Assembly (NCBI RefSeq): GCF_023278565.1
Contig: NC_064677.1
Span: forward strand, 3,968,001 to 4,032,000
Source of the DNA: Colletotrichum lupini
Taxonomy: Eukaryota > Ascomycota > Sordariomycetes > Glomerellales > Glomerellaceae
Length of the DNA: 64,000 bases
Direction: 5' to 3'
The notes under the pieces are model-generated. The model saw only the letters and a program-made list of their open reading frames with translations, had not been told where the DNA came from and searched no databases. The translations under genes were made by a program, and so were the position numbers. Below, one piece after another: positions 10,329-22,509 of the stretch. Position 1 is the stretch's first letter, and each line of letters starts with the position of its first letter.

Positions 10329-10829
10329 ATGGTAAGATGGATATCTTATGACAGACACAGGAGCGGCAACTGACTGACCCTCTATAGGTTTTCATTCTAG
10401 GAGTCAACTTTTCCGAGCAAAAGCTCGTGAAGGTACGGCATCCCCTTCGCCTGCGAACGATAACGACCCAGCTGTAAACCACATACGACGATGCTAACGA
10501 TCTTATTCTCTTTATAGAAGGCGCTTGAGTCTTTCTTCGCTCTCGGGCCGACCACATCATCCCGCATTTTGGCCAAATACTCCATCTCCCCCATGTCCAA
10601 AGTCGGCGCTCTGCCACCGAAAACCGTCACGGCTCTTACGGCAGAGTTATCGACAATGACGATAGAAAGCGATGCGCGGAAGATCATTCAACAGAACGTC
10701 ATGAGACTAAAGGATATGGGAAGTTACCGGGGAAGAAGACACGCCATGAACCTCCCCGTGAGAGGACAGCGGACGAGGACCCAGATCGAGTCGGCCAGGA
10801 AGCACAATTCTGCGAACAGACGATGGTAA
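10329..10829 (+). CDS. sws2: Mitochondrial small ribosomal subunit protein uS13m
   Basis: Three exons: 10329-10331 (the ATG alone), 10388-10432 and 10518-10829, giving 119 aa. The donors are GTAAGA and GTACGG; both acceptors are TATAG. The protein starts MVFILGVNFSEQKLVK, has the helix-two-turn-helix of S13 (ALESFFALGP), and ends with the conserved basic stretch LPVRGQRTRTQIESARKHN. This is the bacterial-type S13 of the 37S mitoribosome, contacting the head of 15S rRNA and the initiator tRNA region. Length matches mitochondrial S13 of ascomycetes. Because no other in-frame ATG precedes VFILG, the first coding exon must consist of the start codon only. It is divergent from cyclophilin B and convergent with the dipeptidase. 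Confidence 0.9.
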
Positions 10830-11083
10830 ACGCCCTTTGTGGTGGCTGTCGACTGGGTATTTGGAGAGCGAATGGGTTAGATTTTGAGGTGGTGCTCATT
10901 GCATGACCACCGAATGTACAACATAGACGGGTCTGTGGTGTGCCCAAACATGTATGACTATGAAAAACTATACCACTTGTACCATCAATTCCGGTTCCAA
11001 TTTCACCATTGTCTTAGATACGCACAGGAGCGAAAGTTTGAGGCATCTATGAACCCATTGATGCTGATTCCAGCGCACTGCCC

Positions 11084-12628
11084 CTACCACTTCGGGCTTG
11101 CGATATCATCCTCAAGAACAGGCTGGCCGTCCTTTTGCAGCTTCTCGGCAACCGCCTCAACCTCCTTCCAGACGCGGAGAACATTTCCGCCAACGACCTT
11201 TGCCGCGTCCTCGTCACTCAAACCCTGCCTCAGCAGCTCGGCAACAAGGGCTGGGTACTTGGACACGTCCTCCAGACCCTTGGGCACCGACGCAATCCCG
11301 TCAAAGTCGGAGCCGAAACCGACGTGGTCGAAACCGATAAGGTTACCAATATGCAGGGCATGCCTGACGACCTGGTCAAGCGTGGCGTTGGCGGGGACGT
11401 AGGTGGGCAGACCGTTCTCGTTGCCGGAGTCGACGCAGGAGATGAAGTCAGGCGCAAAGTTGACCATGACAACCGCGTTGCGCTCCTTGACGAGCTTCAG
11501 AACGTCATCCTTGACGTTGCGGGGGTGCGGGCAGACGCTGAATGCGGAGCTATGGCTGTAGATAACAGGCGCCTTACTGCCTTCCCAGTCCTTGCCCCCG
11601 AGGACATCAATCTGTGTCTCGGCGCTGTAAGAAATGTTAGAAACCATCCTTTGTAGGGATCAACGGGTCCTCGAAACCTACCTTGTATGGGAGAGGTCGA
11701 CAATCAACCCGACACGGTTCATCTCGTGAATGAGACGGCGACCGGCAGGGCTCAACCCGTGCCACAGAGGCTCTGCTTTGCGCAGAGGGCTTTCGAGCAG
11801 CGCGGCGTCGGCGAACTTGTTGTGGCAGTTGTGGGTGAGGGTCGAGTAGCGGACACCCAGGGCATGGTAGCGTCGGAGATTGGCGACAGAGTTGCCGATT
11901 TGATGCAGACCCTCGACGCCCAGAGGGGAGATGAGCTGGCCCTTCTCCCATGCCTTCAAAGCGGCGCCGCTGTTCGCGCTTGAGGAGAAGTCCTTGGGAT
12001 AGGAGTCCTTGATGCGGGTCATGAGATCGATTTGGTCAAGAGTCCACTGGACGCCTACGGTCACAAGTGTTAGAGTTATAAATTCCAGATCATTCAAACG
12101 GCCAAGACTTACTCTCAGCATAGTTCTCATCAGAGAAGTCGCTGCCATTAGCAGGGCAAGGAGTGTAAACGCTCCAGAAAGCACCGCCGTTCTGACCCTT
12201 GCGAAGCCTGGGCAGATCAACGTGGCCAACAAGACCACCGTTCTCAAAGGGCTCAGTGAAGTTCTTCTCGTAGATGTGGTTGTTGAAGAATCCTCGGACG
12301 AGAATAGGGAGGTCATTGTGGCCATCTACGATGACGGTCGGTCAGCACTTCTCATCGTGTCGTACAGAATGCACAGGGTGGTCGTACCTATCAATGGAGT
12401 ATGAGAAAGAATATTTTGAGCCCTCTCCTCGACGGTAAGGGGCACGCCCCATGGCTTTCTCATTTGATGATAGCATGACTTCATAGGACGGACACCAAAG
12501 GTTAGTGTCACGAGCCACAGGGCGAAACAAGCAACAACGACTTTCTTTGCAGGAGACGGAGTCTTGCGAGGAGGCAACTGGGCCTCATCGCCAGTCTCGT
12601 CACACATGAACTGCTTCTTTTCATCCAT
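11084..12628 (-). CDS. Membrane dipeptidase (renal dipeptidase family, M19)
   Basis: Four exons: 12628-12388, 12325-12113, 12054-11682 and 11624-11084, giving 455 aa. The introns carry GTACGA, GTAAGT and GTAGGT donors and TAG or CAG acceptors. Metal-site signatures are in order: DGHNDLP (exon 2, the His and Asp ligands), [11 protein letters not shown] (bridging Glu), [36 protein letters not shown] and [11 protein letters not shown]. These enzymes hydrolyse a wide range of dipeptides with a di-zinc centre. A single hydrophobic segment at about residues 31-47 ([16 protein letters not shown]) without a cleavage site suggests a type II membrane anchor. The start is the first in-frame ATG. No biosynthetic cluster surrounds it, so a general peptide-degrading role is more likely than the GliJ-type role known in toxin pathways. 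Confidence 0.88.
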
Positions 12629-15424
12629 GGCGTTGGGTGTGACCTGGGTGACTAGCAATCTTAGGTCTGTGTCTCACGGCTATGTTATTCGTCAGCGCTG
12701 CTTGCCTCATTACACCATCATAAGTGCGAATAACGAGTTGGCGATGTCATATGAACCCAGACAACTTACTGTCAATAGGGTGTCTGAAGACCGCCTCAAA
12801 AGGAGATACTGCCTTGTTGTGAAAGTCAATGATCCTTCACAGAGGGAAGCCGAGGGGTTCAGACTCCAGGCATGTTGCAATACATTTGGTTGATTAGGAA
12901 TCACGTCACAGAGTGCCCGGGGTCAAAGCTCCGAGCTGCGATTGCGTGAGACTCTTATCTGCGAGTTGATCCCGGCGATAAGGGACCGTTTGGGAAGCTC
13001 CCAAAATCCTATCTGAGGACTTGATTAAGTTTGGACACGTTTGTAAGAATTTCTTATAGTCCTAATAGTAACGCTCATTAAGATTTCATACTTTTATAGA
13101 TACTGACAAGTCATGGATTGATTTGCAGCCTGGTCATAGTACATTCTACAGTTCCTGATAGATCCAGTTGACTTAGTACGAATACCTTAGCCCGAGCTTC
13201 AGCAAGCCGTGCGAAAGTCAGCCTAGAATTGTCGTAAGTTCTTGCGTAGCGTGAATCAAGGCCCAAACGATATTGTTTTCTCGAGAAATTGTTCTCTCGA
13301 GATCTCTTGGGTCTACAATGAAATGCATGGTTGCATAGTTGGACAGATGATTTTTCTTACTTTAGGACAGTGCATCAAAATCCGAAAGTAGGGGCAAGCA
13401 CTGACTAGGTACATGCACTAGAGTGGGCTTGTGGATTAGAATTTCGGGAACGGACCTCATAGACGGGAAGCTCCCAGTCATGACTTTACAACTTCGGATG
13501 ATGGCTGGCTCTTGCGTTCAGTTGAGCCTTCCCCAGCCAACTCAGCGATGGAACGATTCCCATGTGCTGGGCTGGGTGGGTATTGCCTGACAGACAAGAT
13601 TACGGACTGTATGGGGCAATCGTTGGGTTTCGTCTTCGCTAGTACATCCTGCGTACATAGGCCGCAGACCAGCCCTTGGTAATTATTAACAACGGCCTTT
13701 TGTCGTCTGGGGAACCGTCCCAGTGGCAACGAGGGTTCTAAGGGGTTAGAGGAAGGGGCTTGGTGATCGGCGACAATTCTCTTCAGTTTCAACTTACGGT
13801 GGCAGTGGTCCATGTAAAGTCTCGTTCAGCAACAAAGAAGTGAACAAAGACAATAACCAATTTTGACGTCTTCAGAAACATTCCCTCTGGATAGTGACGA
13901 GGAAACCTTATCCCGGACTGCATAACTTGTGAAGATGATACTTAATACGGCGTCAAATTGGCGGCGGCAACTGGTTTGGGAGGTCAGCCCTGTGAGAAGG
14001 GGGCTGAGAACGTCTTTGGGGTTCGCTTCGCAAGTGAGTGAATGAGCCGAGTCTCTCCAGTCCAGCTGGGAATAGCCCCATCGTTCTGCAACAGAGACGA
14101 ATGCAGGGGGTTCACACAAGCTGTCCTTGCCCTGACATCGGTAGCTTTCTGCTTTGCTTCTGCTTGGCTGCCTCATTCAGGGTCATTTGCTTTGAATGGA
14201 GCATAACGGGGGGCAATTGGGGCCCTGACCAGTCACACACTGGGAAAGGAGATGAGTGGGGATCGGGCAATGGCTGGAGCATGATGTATTTTTGGCTTCA
14301 GATGGCTCCTCCCATCATCATCGGCTTTTCAGCCAAGGTCCCAACTCCCCAGGCCTATCCGAGTCGTCCAGTGAGGCCGGCTAAGGGTCTGCCGCCTGAG
14401 GGGCCAGCTTTCGTTCGATCGTTCGTCATGAGGCAGGGGGGCCAATGGAATGGAATGCCACGTCTCCAAGTTCAAACTTGAAGGACCAAGGCAAGGCACG
14501 CAAGCAAGGCCCCAATGACCGTTGCCATTGCAGCATTGCTAGACTGCTTTACGGATAGTGTCTCTGTAGCCCCGGTTCGTCGGGCAGATTGTTGGCAGTG
14601 GCAGAGCCCTCCAAGGGCATGAGGTATGCGTACCTACAGCAGGAGAATACCATGCTGCTGACCTTTGATCTAGGTTGATGCCGTGTGATGCCGTGTCACC
14701 GGGTTGGCTGCAGGAGGTGGATGATGAAGTGGGAAGAGGTGCCGCACGTCGTAAAGCTTCACTGATGGCCCTGCGGAGACCGAGGGACGCACAGCTGGAC
14801 GCACAGTACGGATCCAGGTTCCTATTCCTAGCAATCTGGAAGCAGCAGGAGCCAGGAGGAAGGAATAGCTAGAGCATTGAGAGCAAAGCAAAGCAGCAGC
14901 AGGTGGAAGCAGCTTCTCCTTCCATCCTTTCTGCCCCCCCCAACCTGAGGTGCATTTCAACCTTGAACCTTGAACCTGTCAGCAACCACTGACCACCAGC
15001 ACCTTCACTCCAAAGCCTTTTCCATTTCTGCTCTCCAAAATTTCCTCCTCCAACTGGCATGTGCCCCTGACAAAGGACGACGACAACGAACACTACAGCA
15101 TCTTGCTTCTACTTCACCTTCCTGCACCTGTCTCTTTTATCTCTCGTTTTGTTTGTTGCCGGCCGTCTTTTCTAAGAATAGTCTGTACTGCCGAGTCAAT
15201 CGCGGCTGACGTATTCCTTCGCTTCTCGCAACCGATAGAAAAGCGTCTCTAATCTCGAGCCGAAAATACCAACCCATCTTTCCCTCCCACCTCCCGCCTC
15301 CTGCATAACGACTAAACGAAACATTTCTCGCCGCCTCCTTTTCTCTCTGCCCGCCAAACTTTTCAGCCTCAACCCGTATCAACACAGCATCATCGTCCGC
15401 GACAGGTAGGAGCTTTTAGGCATC
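12629..15424. other. Large intergenic region upstream of the dipeptidase and RGD2
   Basis: About 2.8 kb. The half next to the dipeptidase (12900-13450) is relatively AT-rich without long frames. A plus-strand frame at 14038-14481 (147 codons) shows no recognisable family. From about 14970 the sequence becomes strongly C/T-rich on the plus strand, the usual look of a long 5' leader and core promoter for a filamentous fungal gene, here RGD2. The motif CTAGGTAC is at 13405-13412. Confidence 0.55.
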
Positions 15425-18192
15425 ATGCCGGGCTTCGAAGATTCCTTTTGGTCCAGCGACTATGCTGCAGGTAAGTCAACTGAATGCGCTACTGCAACCC
15501 CTCGCGCTTTGGCTAAGCATCTCCGCGCTAGGACTCGGCGTCCTCTTCAGCAAGTTGCAGCAAGGTGTCCAAGAAAACCGACAAGTCCTGACTGTCGCTC
15601 GAATGCGTGCCGAAGCCGAGGAGATTTACAGTCAGCGACTAGGAGATATTGCACCAAACGCAGACAAAATCCAGGGTGGCTTCTCAAAAGATGATGGTGC
15701 CAGCGTTCGCAAGGTTCGCATAACGTCCCCACCGAGAGCTTTCCCGAGGCTCGTGCTAACCTTCATCACAGGCCTTCGATGGTGTTCGGACTGAGATGGA
15801 AGAGGGCGCCAAAAACCACAAGAAGATTGCTCAGAACATTCGGGACTTGGTCGTCAACCCTTTCTCGCGCTGGTGCGATGCCCACGAGTCGCGCATCCAG
15901 GACTCTCAGGATGAGCTGCAAGCTCGCATCAAGGCGCACGACAGGCAGGCCGAGTTGGTCAAGAAGCTGAGGAGCACCTACTTCAACAAGTGCCGACTGG
16001 TTGAGGATATCGAGGAGGAAACCAAGCTGGCCTTCCAGGACCCCGAGAACAGCCCGAAGAACAACATTCCCGAGATCAAGGTCTCCGAAAACAAGGAGCC
16101 CGAGCTTCACCCCCAAGAAGACGACGACGAGCCCATCGAGATCGGTGACGAGATCTACCAGCCCGAGCAAGTCAAGAAGATCCTGGCGCACATGCTGAAC
16201 ACCATCAAGCTCGGGGAGACCAAGGTGCCCATTCTGGGAACCTACCAGAACACATCGGCTGGCTCAGACATTGTCGAGTACCTGCAGAGGCACATGAACA
16301 CGACGAGCGTCAGCTATGCAGAGAGAATTGGACAGGACCTCATCTCGAACGGATACTTGAGATTGATTGGCAACGTTGGCAGCACTTTCGCCAACAGCTC
16401 CAAGATGTTCTACCAGTGGCGTCCCAAGGCTTTCAAACTGTCCGGTATCCCCGATAAGAAGTCGCCTCTTGGTCGCACATTTTCCCTTCCTGCATCCGAG
16501 TCGTCGGATTCACCCGTGGTCGGAACCGTCAGCGAATACCTCGCCAACTGGAACGTCCTTAACAACCAACACCCCAACGAGACCCCACCGGAGCGATTGC
16601 GCCGTGAGGCCAGGGAAGCCGACGACAAGTACAAGGGTGGCGTGCGCAAGTTGGACGAGATGCGCTGCGATCTGGAGGAGACCATCTTCATTCACCTCCG
16701 CTTCCTGGAGCGCTGCGAGCTGGACCGTCTCAAGGCCATCAAGACTGTTATCCTGGACTTTTCCGGTACCATCAGCAACGTCATTCCAAGCATGCAATCT
16801 GCTGTGGACCACATGATGCTTTTCCAGGAGACCGTCCAGCCTCTAGGGGACCTCAGATACCTACTAGAGAACTACCGGACCGGTAGCTTCATTCCCAAGG
16901 TGGTGGTGTACGAGAACTACTACAATAAGGTCGACGAGCAGACATTCGGAGTGGATCTCGAGGCAAGAGCGCGCGCGGATAAGAAGCGAGTGCCTATCAT
17001 TGTCACCACCATTCTGACCTACCTCGATAACCACTACCCTGACCTTGAAGGTGACGAGGCCAGAAGGAATGTGTGGCTAGTCGATGTTCCACTCCAGCAG
17101 ATTCACAAGCTCCGTGGCAAGCTGAATGACGGCAAGCCCGCTGCGGCCGAAGTTTTTGATGAGTTCGATATCCCAACTGTTGCGGCGCTGCTTAAGCTGT
17201 ATCTCCTTGAACTGCCTGGTAAGAAAATCCCCACAGTTTTGCAGAAGCCATGTACTAACAATATTATAGACTCCCTCGTTTCCTCACACGTTTACGAGAT
17301 TGTCAGAACAATCTACCAGACTCAAACCCAGGAAGACGATTCTGCTCGCGTGCCTGTGCTGCAACAGACGCTTTCGCAAATGCGTCTTACTAATATCGCA
17401 ACACTCGACGCCTGTATGAACCACTTCACCCGCCTAATCGACCTTACCTCGGCTGATGAGACTTACATCGCGTCTTTGGCCACGGGCATTGCGCCCTGCA
17501 TCTTGCGTCCTCGCACGGAAACCTCCTTGACTATGGAAGAGAAGCATGCTTACAGACTCGTTCGTGACCTATTCAACAACAAAGACGCCATCTTCAGCGA
17601 ACTCAAGCGTATGTCTACTGCTGGCCACGGCGGATCGATCAGAGACAACAATCGCCCCCGCGCAATCAGCACCGACGAGAGCAACCGGAGAGCCAACATG
17701 GAAGAGCGGAATAGAGCTCTGCTCGAGAAGGCCGCCGGCAGCCGTGGTCGCGCAACAAGCCCTGCGCCCAGCCCTCGTGGCCACAGACGTGACCGCAGCA
17801 CGGGTGGCCCTGAGACTCGCTTCCCGATCCAGACAAGCCCACCTGCGTCGGCAGTCGACCGTCACCGCTCTAGCTTGGGCAGCGTTGTTGGAGCCAAGAG
17901 ATCCAGTCTCGAGGTTCCCGGTAGCGAAACCAGCTCGCCAAAGGAGACGACAACCAATGGATCGGCGGCGGCGCCTGCGCCTGCAGCAGAGGGAGTCGCG
18001 GCCAGAATCAAGGCTCTGGAATCGCCTGTTGAGAAGCGTAACAGCCTGGGACGTAGCAGTGTTCGATACTCTCTGGACCGACACGTGGCAGCCGCACCCA
18101 GCGCAGGAACAGACAGCGGCCCGTCGACTCCTCGCGATTCCCTCACCGCGCCCCGCGGAGTGACGCTCGAGGACAAGCCCATGGATGACTGA
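15425..18192 (+). CDS. rgd2: RGD2-like F-BAR / DEP / RhoGAP protein
   Basis: Four exons: 15425-15470, 15532-15713, 15772-17218 and 17270-18192, giving 865 aa. It begins MPGFEDSFWSSDYAAGLGVLF. An F-BAR membrane-bending module spans roughly residues 1-430 and is interrupted by a DEP domain at about 204-290 (GTYQNTSAGSDIVEYLQRHM, ERIGQDLISNGYLRLIG). The RhoGAP-like domain covers about 470-680 (RVPIIVTTILTYLDNHYPDL, LLKLYLLELPDSLVSSHVYE). The last 150 residues are Ser/Pro/Arg-rich and disordered. Rgd2 proteins regulate Cdc42 and Rho at growth sites. The segment that should carry the arginine finger reads NVWLVDVP (509-516), with Leu in the Arg position, and the later YLRELP is YLLELP. Intron 2 has a weak GTTCGC donor, but frame and homology require it. 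Confidence 0.88.
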
Positions 18193-18912
18193 AGCAAGCG
18201 TGTTTAAGCCGTGCCTCCTTGTTCTTCATGGCCATGAGATTTTCCTTTCTTTTTCCTTTCTTAATGTCTATTTTCTTCAAACCAAACTACACCCCTGTTG
18301 TTGTGTGACGTGTGGACGGACGCTGGAAGGACTTATGTGCTACGGACGGCGGGTTTGCGGGGCAACATAAAAAAAGGGGAAATTCCGCTTTTTGGCTGGT
18401 TTTGATTTTTCCTTTTTTGGCGGTTTGAAACGCGAAACGACGGTGACGTTTGGGGAAGCGATTCCCTCGGTGTCCCCTTTGTATCATGTCTGTACGTAAA
18501 CAAAACCCACGAGAAGAGAGAAGGAAGAGGATGATGAGAGAAAGACGGACCCGACTGAAAGTGCCGGGGAAGGAGGGGCAGAGAGCCGGGAGTCGTCGAT
18601 AAGAGAAGAGGAGTACTCCTCAAACATTTAAAAACTTGATGTGTTTCTGTAATGGTGTGAAATGATGGGTGTCTTGTGAGATATGTGCGGGCCGTAGGAA
18701 AGAGGGAAACAATATACTGGCATGCCACTGCCTCGCAATACGCTTAGCGTGCTGGACACAAGGTCTTCACCGTCACCTATAATCGTACTCGATCCGTACG
18801 TCATTCAACACTGCGCCTTTTTTATTCTACTATGCATGTAAGAATTATCGTCTTGCTCTCCATCTCATCCTTTTCACGACCTCTTTCGACCGGCCCCTGG
18901 CTTGCTTCCGCC
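18193..18912. other. Convergent 3' intergenic region, RGD2 / AP-3 delta
   Basis: About 720 bp of 3' flanking sequence for the two genes. Short frames only. Purine-rich on the plus strand around 18500-18620. No gene seen. Confidence 0.5.
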
Positions 18913-21900
18913 TCAACCACTATCACCCGCAATCTCAGCCATCTTGGTCGTCTTCTTCTTCTTCTTCTTCTTGGGCACAACGACCGGCGGACCGGTAGCA
19001 TCGAAGCCGCCCTCCCCGGACCCCTCAACAGCCGTCTCGGGAGGTGGTATCAGCGCGCTGTCCTCCCCGCCGCCGGCACTGTTCTCCGCATCGTCCGTCA
19101 AGAGCACGGCGGGCGGCGCGGCACCGCCGTCGGCGACGGCAGCCTTCTTCTTCTTCTTCTTCGTCTTGACCGCCGACCCTTCGGCTCCGCCGTCTTTTTC
19201 TGCCTTCTTGCCCTTCTTGGTCTTCTTCTTCACCACCGTGCCGGCCACGTCGACGCCCTGCGCAACCTGGATGCGCTCGTTGGCGCGCTGCATCTCGAGA
19301 CGGAGCCTCTCGACCTCCTTCATCGCCTGCGCCATCTCAGCCTCCTCGCGCTGCTGCCGCTCATAGTCAAACGGCGTGTTGCTGGACGACGCAGCGTCGC
19401 CCTCGAGGCTGAGGGAGCCGAGCGTGGACGAGTCGACGTGCAAGAGACCCTGGCGGAGCTTCTTGGCGCGCGACTTTGTGAAGCTGTCCGAGTTGTTCTC
19501 CGACTCGTAGTTGCGCGGCGTCGAAACGCCGCTGCCGGCGAGTGTCTCGTCCGCGGCGATGATGACCCTTTGCCTCGGTCGCGGTTGCGGTCGGTTGATG
19601 GGAGATGTGGGTCCGGGCGCCGAGCTGCCCAGCTTGTCGAGATCCAACTGCATTATCGGTATAGAGTCTATGTCGAGATCTGGGCCGTTCTCCTTTTGAA
19701 GAATGTTGTGTATCGGGGTCGACGTCCTGGGTGCCGCGTCAGGGGCGGCGATGTAAAACGGATCATCGCGGTTGCGCTCATTGCGCTCGGCTTTCCTCCT
19801 GGCCACGATGTCTGCGTCCAGGTAGCTGTCTTCCGTCGCCTGCTGCTGGTACGAGCTGACAACCTCCTCTGCCGGGACGTCGGCGATCCTGCTGATGGCT
19901 GGTTCGGAAGAGGATATGCTGGTAGGCGCTGGGCGCTGGTGGTAATATACCTCGAAGTCGTCCGCCTCGTTAGCCTCCATTGGTATCACGTCAGCCTGGG
20001 CGAGCAGATGTGCCAGGTTCGGGTGGATAGGTTCATCGAGGTCCAAGCCTTCCGGCATGGGAACGTTTCGCTGCGCTCCAACAGCGACGGAGTTGAGCTC
20101 CCATCCTTGGAACAAAGATGGAATGGCCTGTGTCAACAGCAACGGAGGATCCTGGTGAGTATCCTCGGTTGACGCCGCCTGTCCAGAGGCCGCCTCCGCA
20201 GTAAGCTTCAAGAGTTCAATAAATTCGACGGATCTCTCCTGAACTTCAAGATTCGGGTGAAGAGCAAGCGGCTCCAACGTGTGAATAACACGCGCCAAGA
20301 GCAACGAGATCTTTGTTTTCCATTCAGGAGTCCACGGCTGGCCTTCGTTCCCTGCAATGTAGGCGAATATCTTGGTGACACCCTGCAGACTTGTCGTAAG
20401 AATATCGGGGATAGTTGTGCGAGATAATGTGCGTAGTAGGTTTCCTAGAGTGTCTTCAGGGTATGCTAGCTGGTTTGCGTACTCTCCAACCAACCAAGAC
20501 GTCGACTTGAGCGATGCTGATGAGAGCGAGTGGCCGGCGGGTGTGTCCGCATTCATTTGTTGGATGATGAGGTCGGCCGCCCGGACCGCCGCCCCTCGTA
20601 GCGCATGAACCTTTACCGCGACGTTCCTCAGCTCGTCTCCGATCCTTCCTGATACGTCCCCAGCGGTTGATTTTCCAGACGCAGCGACGGAGTCGAGTTC
20701 GGTCTCAACTGATCGTGGCGTTGGCGCCATGCGGACAAGCTGAATAAGTACGTCGATGTACCAGTCGAAGTCAGTCAAGCTGCTGTAGTTGTTCTGCGAA
20801 CACATGGTCAGGATCCGTCCGATGACGTCGCTCCTGTAGTCGTCGGGAAGCGGTGGCTCTTCCTGAGCCTTCGTCGGCGAGTGTATCTCGATCTCTGCTT
20901 CCTCCTCCGAGTCCATTCCTGTGTCTGGGCCGAGGGGTGCCCCCGGTCGGTCCCTCTTCGGCGCAGATGACTTGAGCTGCTTCATGAGACGGCTCACGAT
21001 GGACACCAGGTTGTCACTGCTGACCATGCCCTGAACGAGGTCCAAGGCCTTGATACGGATAGTGATATCAGCACTGTCGATACACTCAAGAATGACATCT
21101 TCTTGTTGCGCCACCAAGAACGGGTGTGTCACGACGATCTTGTTGAACGCAAGCAGCGCAACATATTTCACTAGCCCGTGTTAGGTTCCAAAGTTTATCC
21201 GACGAGGATTAGGACTCACGGTTCGGGTCGCCGTCCACCATGATCATGCCCCTGAGCTTGTTCACGCAGAGCGTCGCAATTTCTTCTCTGCCTGAGACGT
21301 CATCTGCGCTGCCTAGAATACCTCCCTGGATGATGCCGTTGATGCACTCGTAAAGTAGCGACATGGCTGGTGTCGTCCGGATCAGCTCAGTCAGGGGTGG
21401 CAGCAACTTTCGAACAAGGCGTGGTTCCAACGGCGTCAAGGTCGCAAACTAAATCCATAGTCAGCAAAACCATACAGCGGCGAAATCAACTCAGCCAAAC
21501 ATACCAGTTTGATGAGCTTGATGGCCATCCAGTTATTACCGCCATCGACAAGGAGCTCAAACAGCCTGGGAGCCAGCGGCAGGAAATCGTGCGGCCTCCT
21601 CCATCCCAGCTCGCACACCACGTTGACGATGGCCGCCGTGACACTCGGGTCCTCATCCTTGTCCATCAGCCGTTCCTTGATCTTGGGCCACGCCGCGCGC
21701 AGCGTCTCGGGGTACACCAGCGCCAGGCGGTACAGCGTCACAATGGTCTTCTTGCGAATGGCCGGGTTCGAGTGACCGAGGCGCGGGAGGAGATCGGAGA
21801 GGGTCGAGAGGGCGAGGGAAGGGTTGATGATGTGCGGCAGCGTAGCCATTGGTAGGGAGATGGTGGTCGCTTGTGTCGACGAGAGGTCCTGGAAGCACAG

Positions 21901-22509
21901 CTGTCAGTCTTACTCGTCCCGTAGGTACTATCCAACAACCTCCGCCCCCTCCTCGGGCGCAAGATTGGGACGGGCAGCATCACCTTCTTCAGAAGATTCG
22001 TAGCAAGCATGAGAACTTCGGTATCAGGTCGGAAGCTCTGGACAGCGGCCAGGTACCCGACCCTCTTCTGATGGTACTTTTGCGACGACATGACCTCGAG
22101 GACATGGAACGAGGCCCACGACATATCGTGACCAACCATTTCGAGGTAGACCAGCTTCAGCAGCGCCGTCGCCTTCACGTCTGGCAGAGGGACCCAAGTC
22201 AGCATGCCGTTCTCTCTTGTTCCCCAAAGATTCTAGGCCCCGCGGCCGAGAGAGGGAGTGTCTGGCTCACCCATGTCCTGCCCGCGAACTTCTGCGCGAC
22301 ATTCCTTCAAGCTGTTCTGTATGTACTCGCGCTCGTTGCCTTTATGGTTTCGCAAGCCTCTGATGAGGTCGTAGAGGGATTTCTCGAACCTGAGGCAATG
22401 CGTCCGGTCTGGTCAGCGCGCTGAAAGCTCCCTTGCGGTGCAGAGTGTGGTGATTTGTTTTTTGTTTGTGCGAACGTCGTCCACCTCCCCAAGAAAGAGA
22501 GACCTACAT
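18913..22509 (-). CDS. apl5: AP-3 complex subunit delta
   Basis: Six exons: 22509-22508 (two bases, AT), 22389-22271, 22180-21984, 21888-21505, 21448-21220 and 21170-18913, giving 1062 aa. It begins MFEKSLYDLIRGLRNHKGNE, the standard opening of AP-3 delta, and continues through an adaptin alpha-solenoid (KATALLKLVYLEMVGHDMSW, HPFLVAQQEDVILECI) to about residue 520. A long disordered part and a lysine-rich tail with several K-runs follow. AP-3 sorts cargo from Golgi or endosomes straight to the vacuole. The start codon is assembled from AT at the end of exon 1 and G at the start of exon 2 across a 118-nt intron (donor GTAGGT, acceptor CAG). Without splicing the same ATG is followed at once by TAG. 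The 18,950-19,240 (CTT)n-like tracts encode the lysine runs. Confidence 0.92.

Noticed and set aside
14038..14481. 147-codon plus-strand frame upstream of RGD2
   Set aside because: No recognisable family or splice context; lies in a probable promoter region.
18832..20172. 446-codon plus-strand frame
   Set aside because: It lies exactly opposite the last exon of AP-3 delta, has no family signature, and is made of Leu/Arg-rich antisense translation of charged coding sequence.
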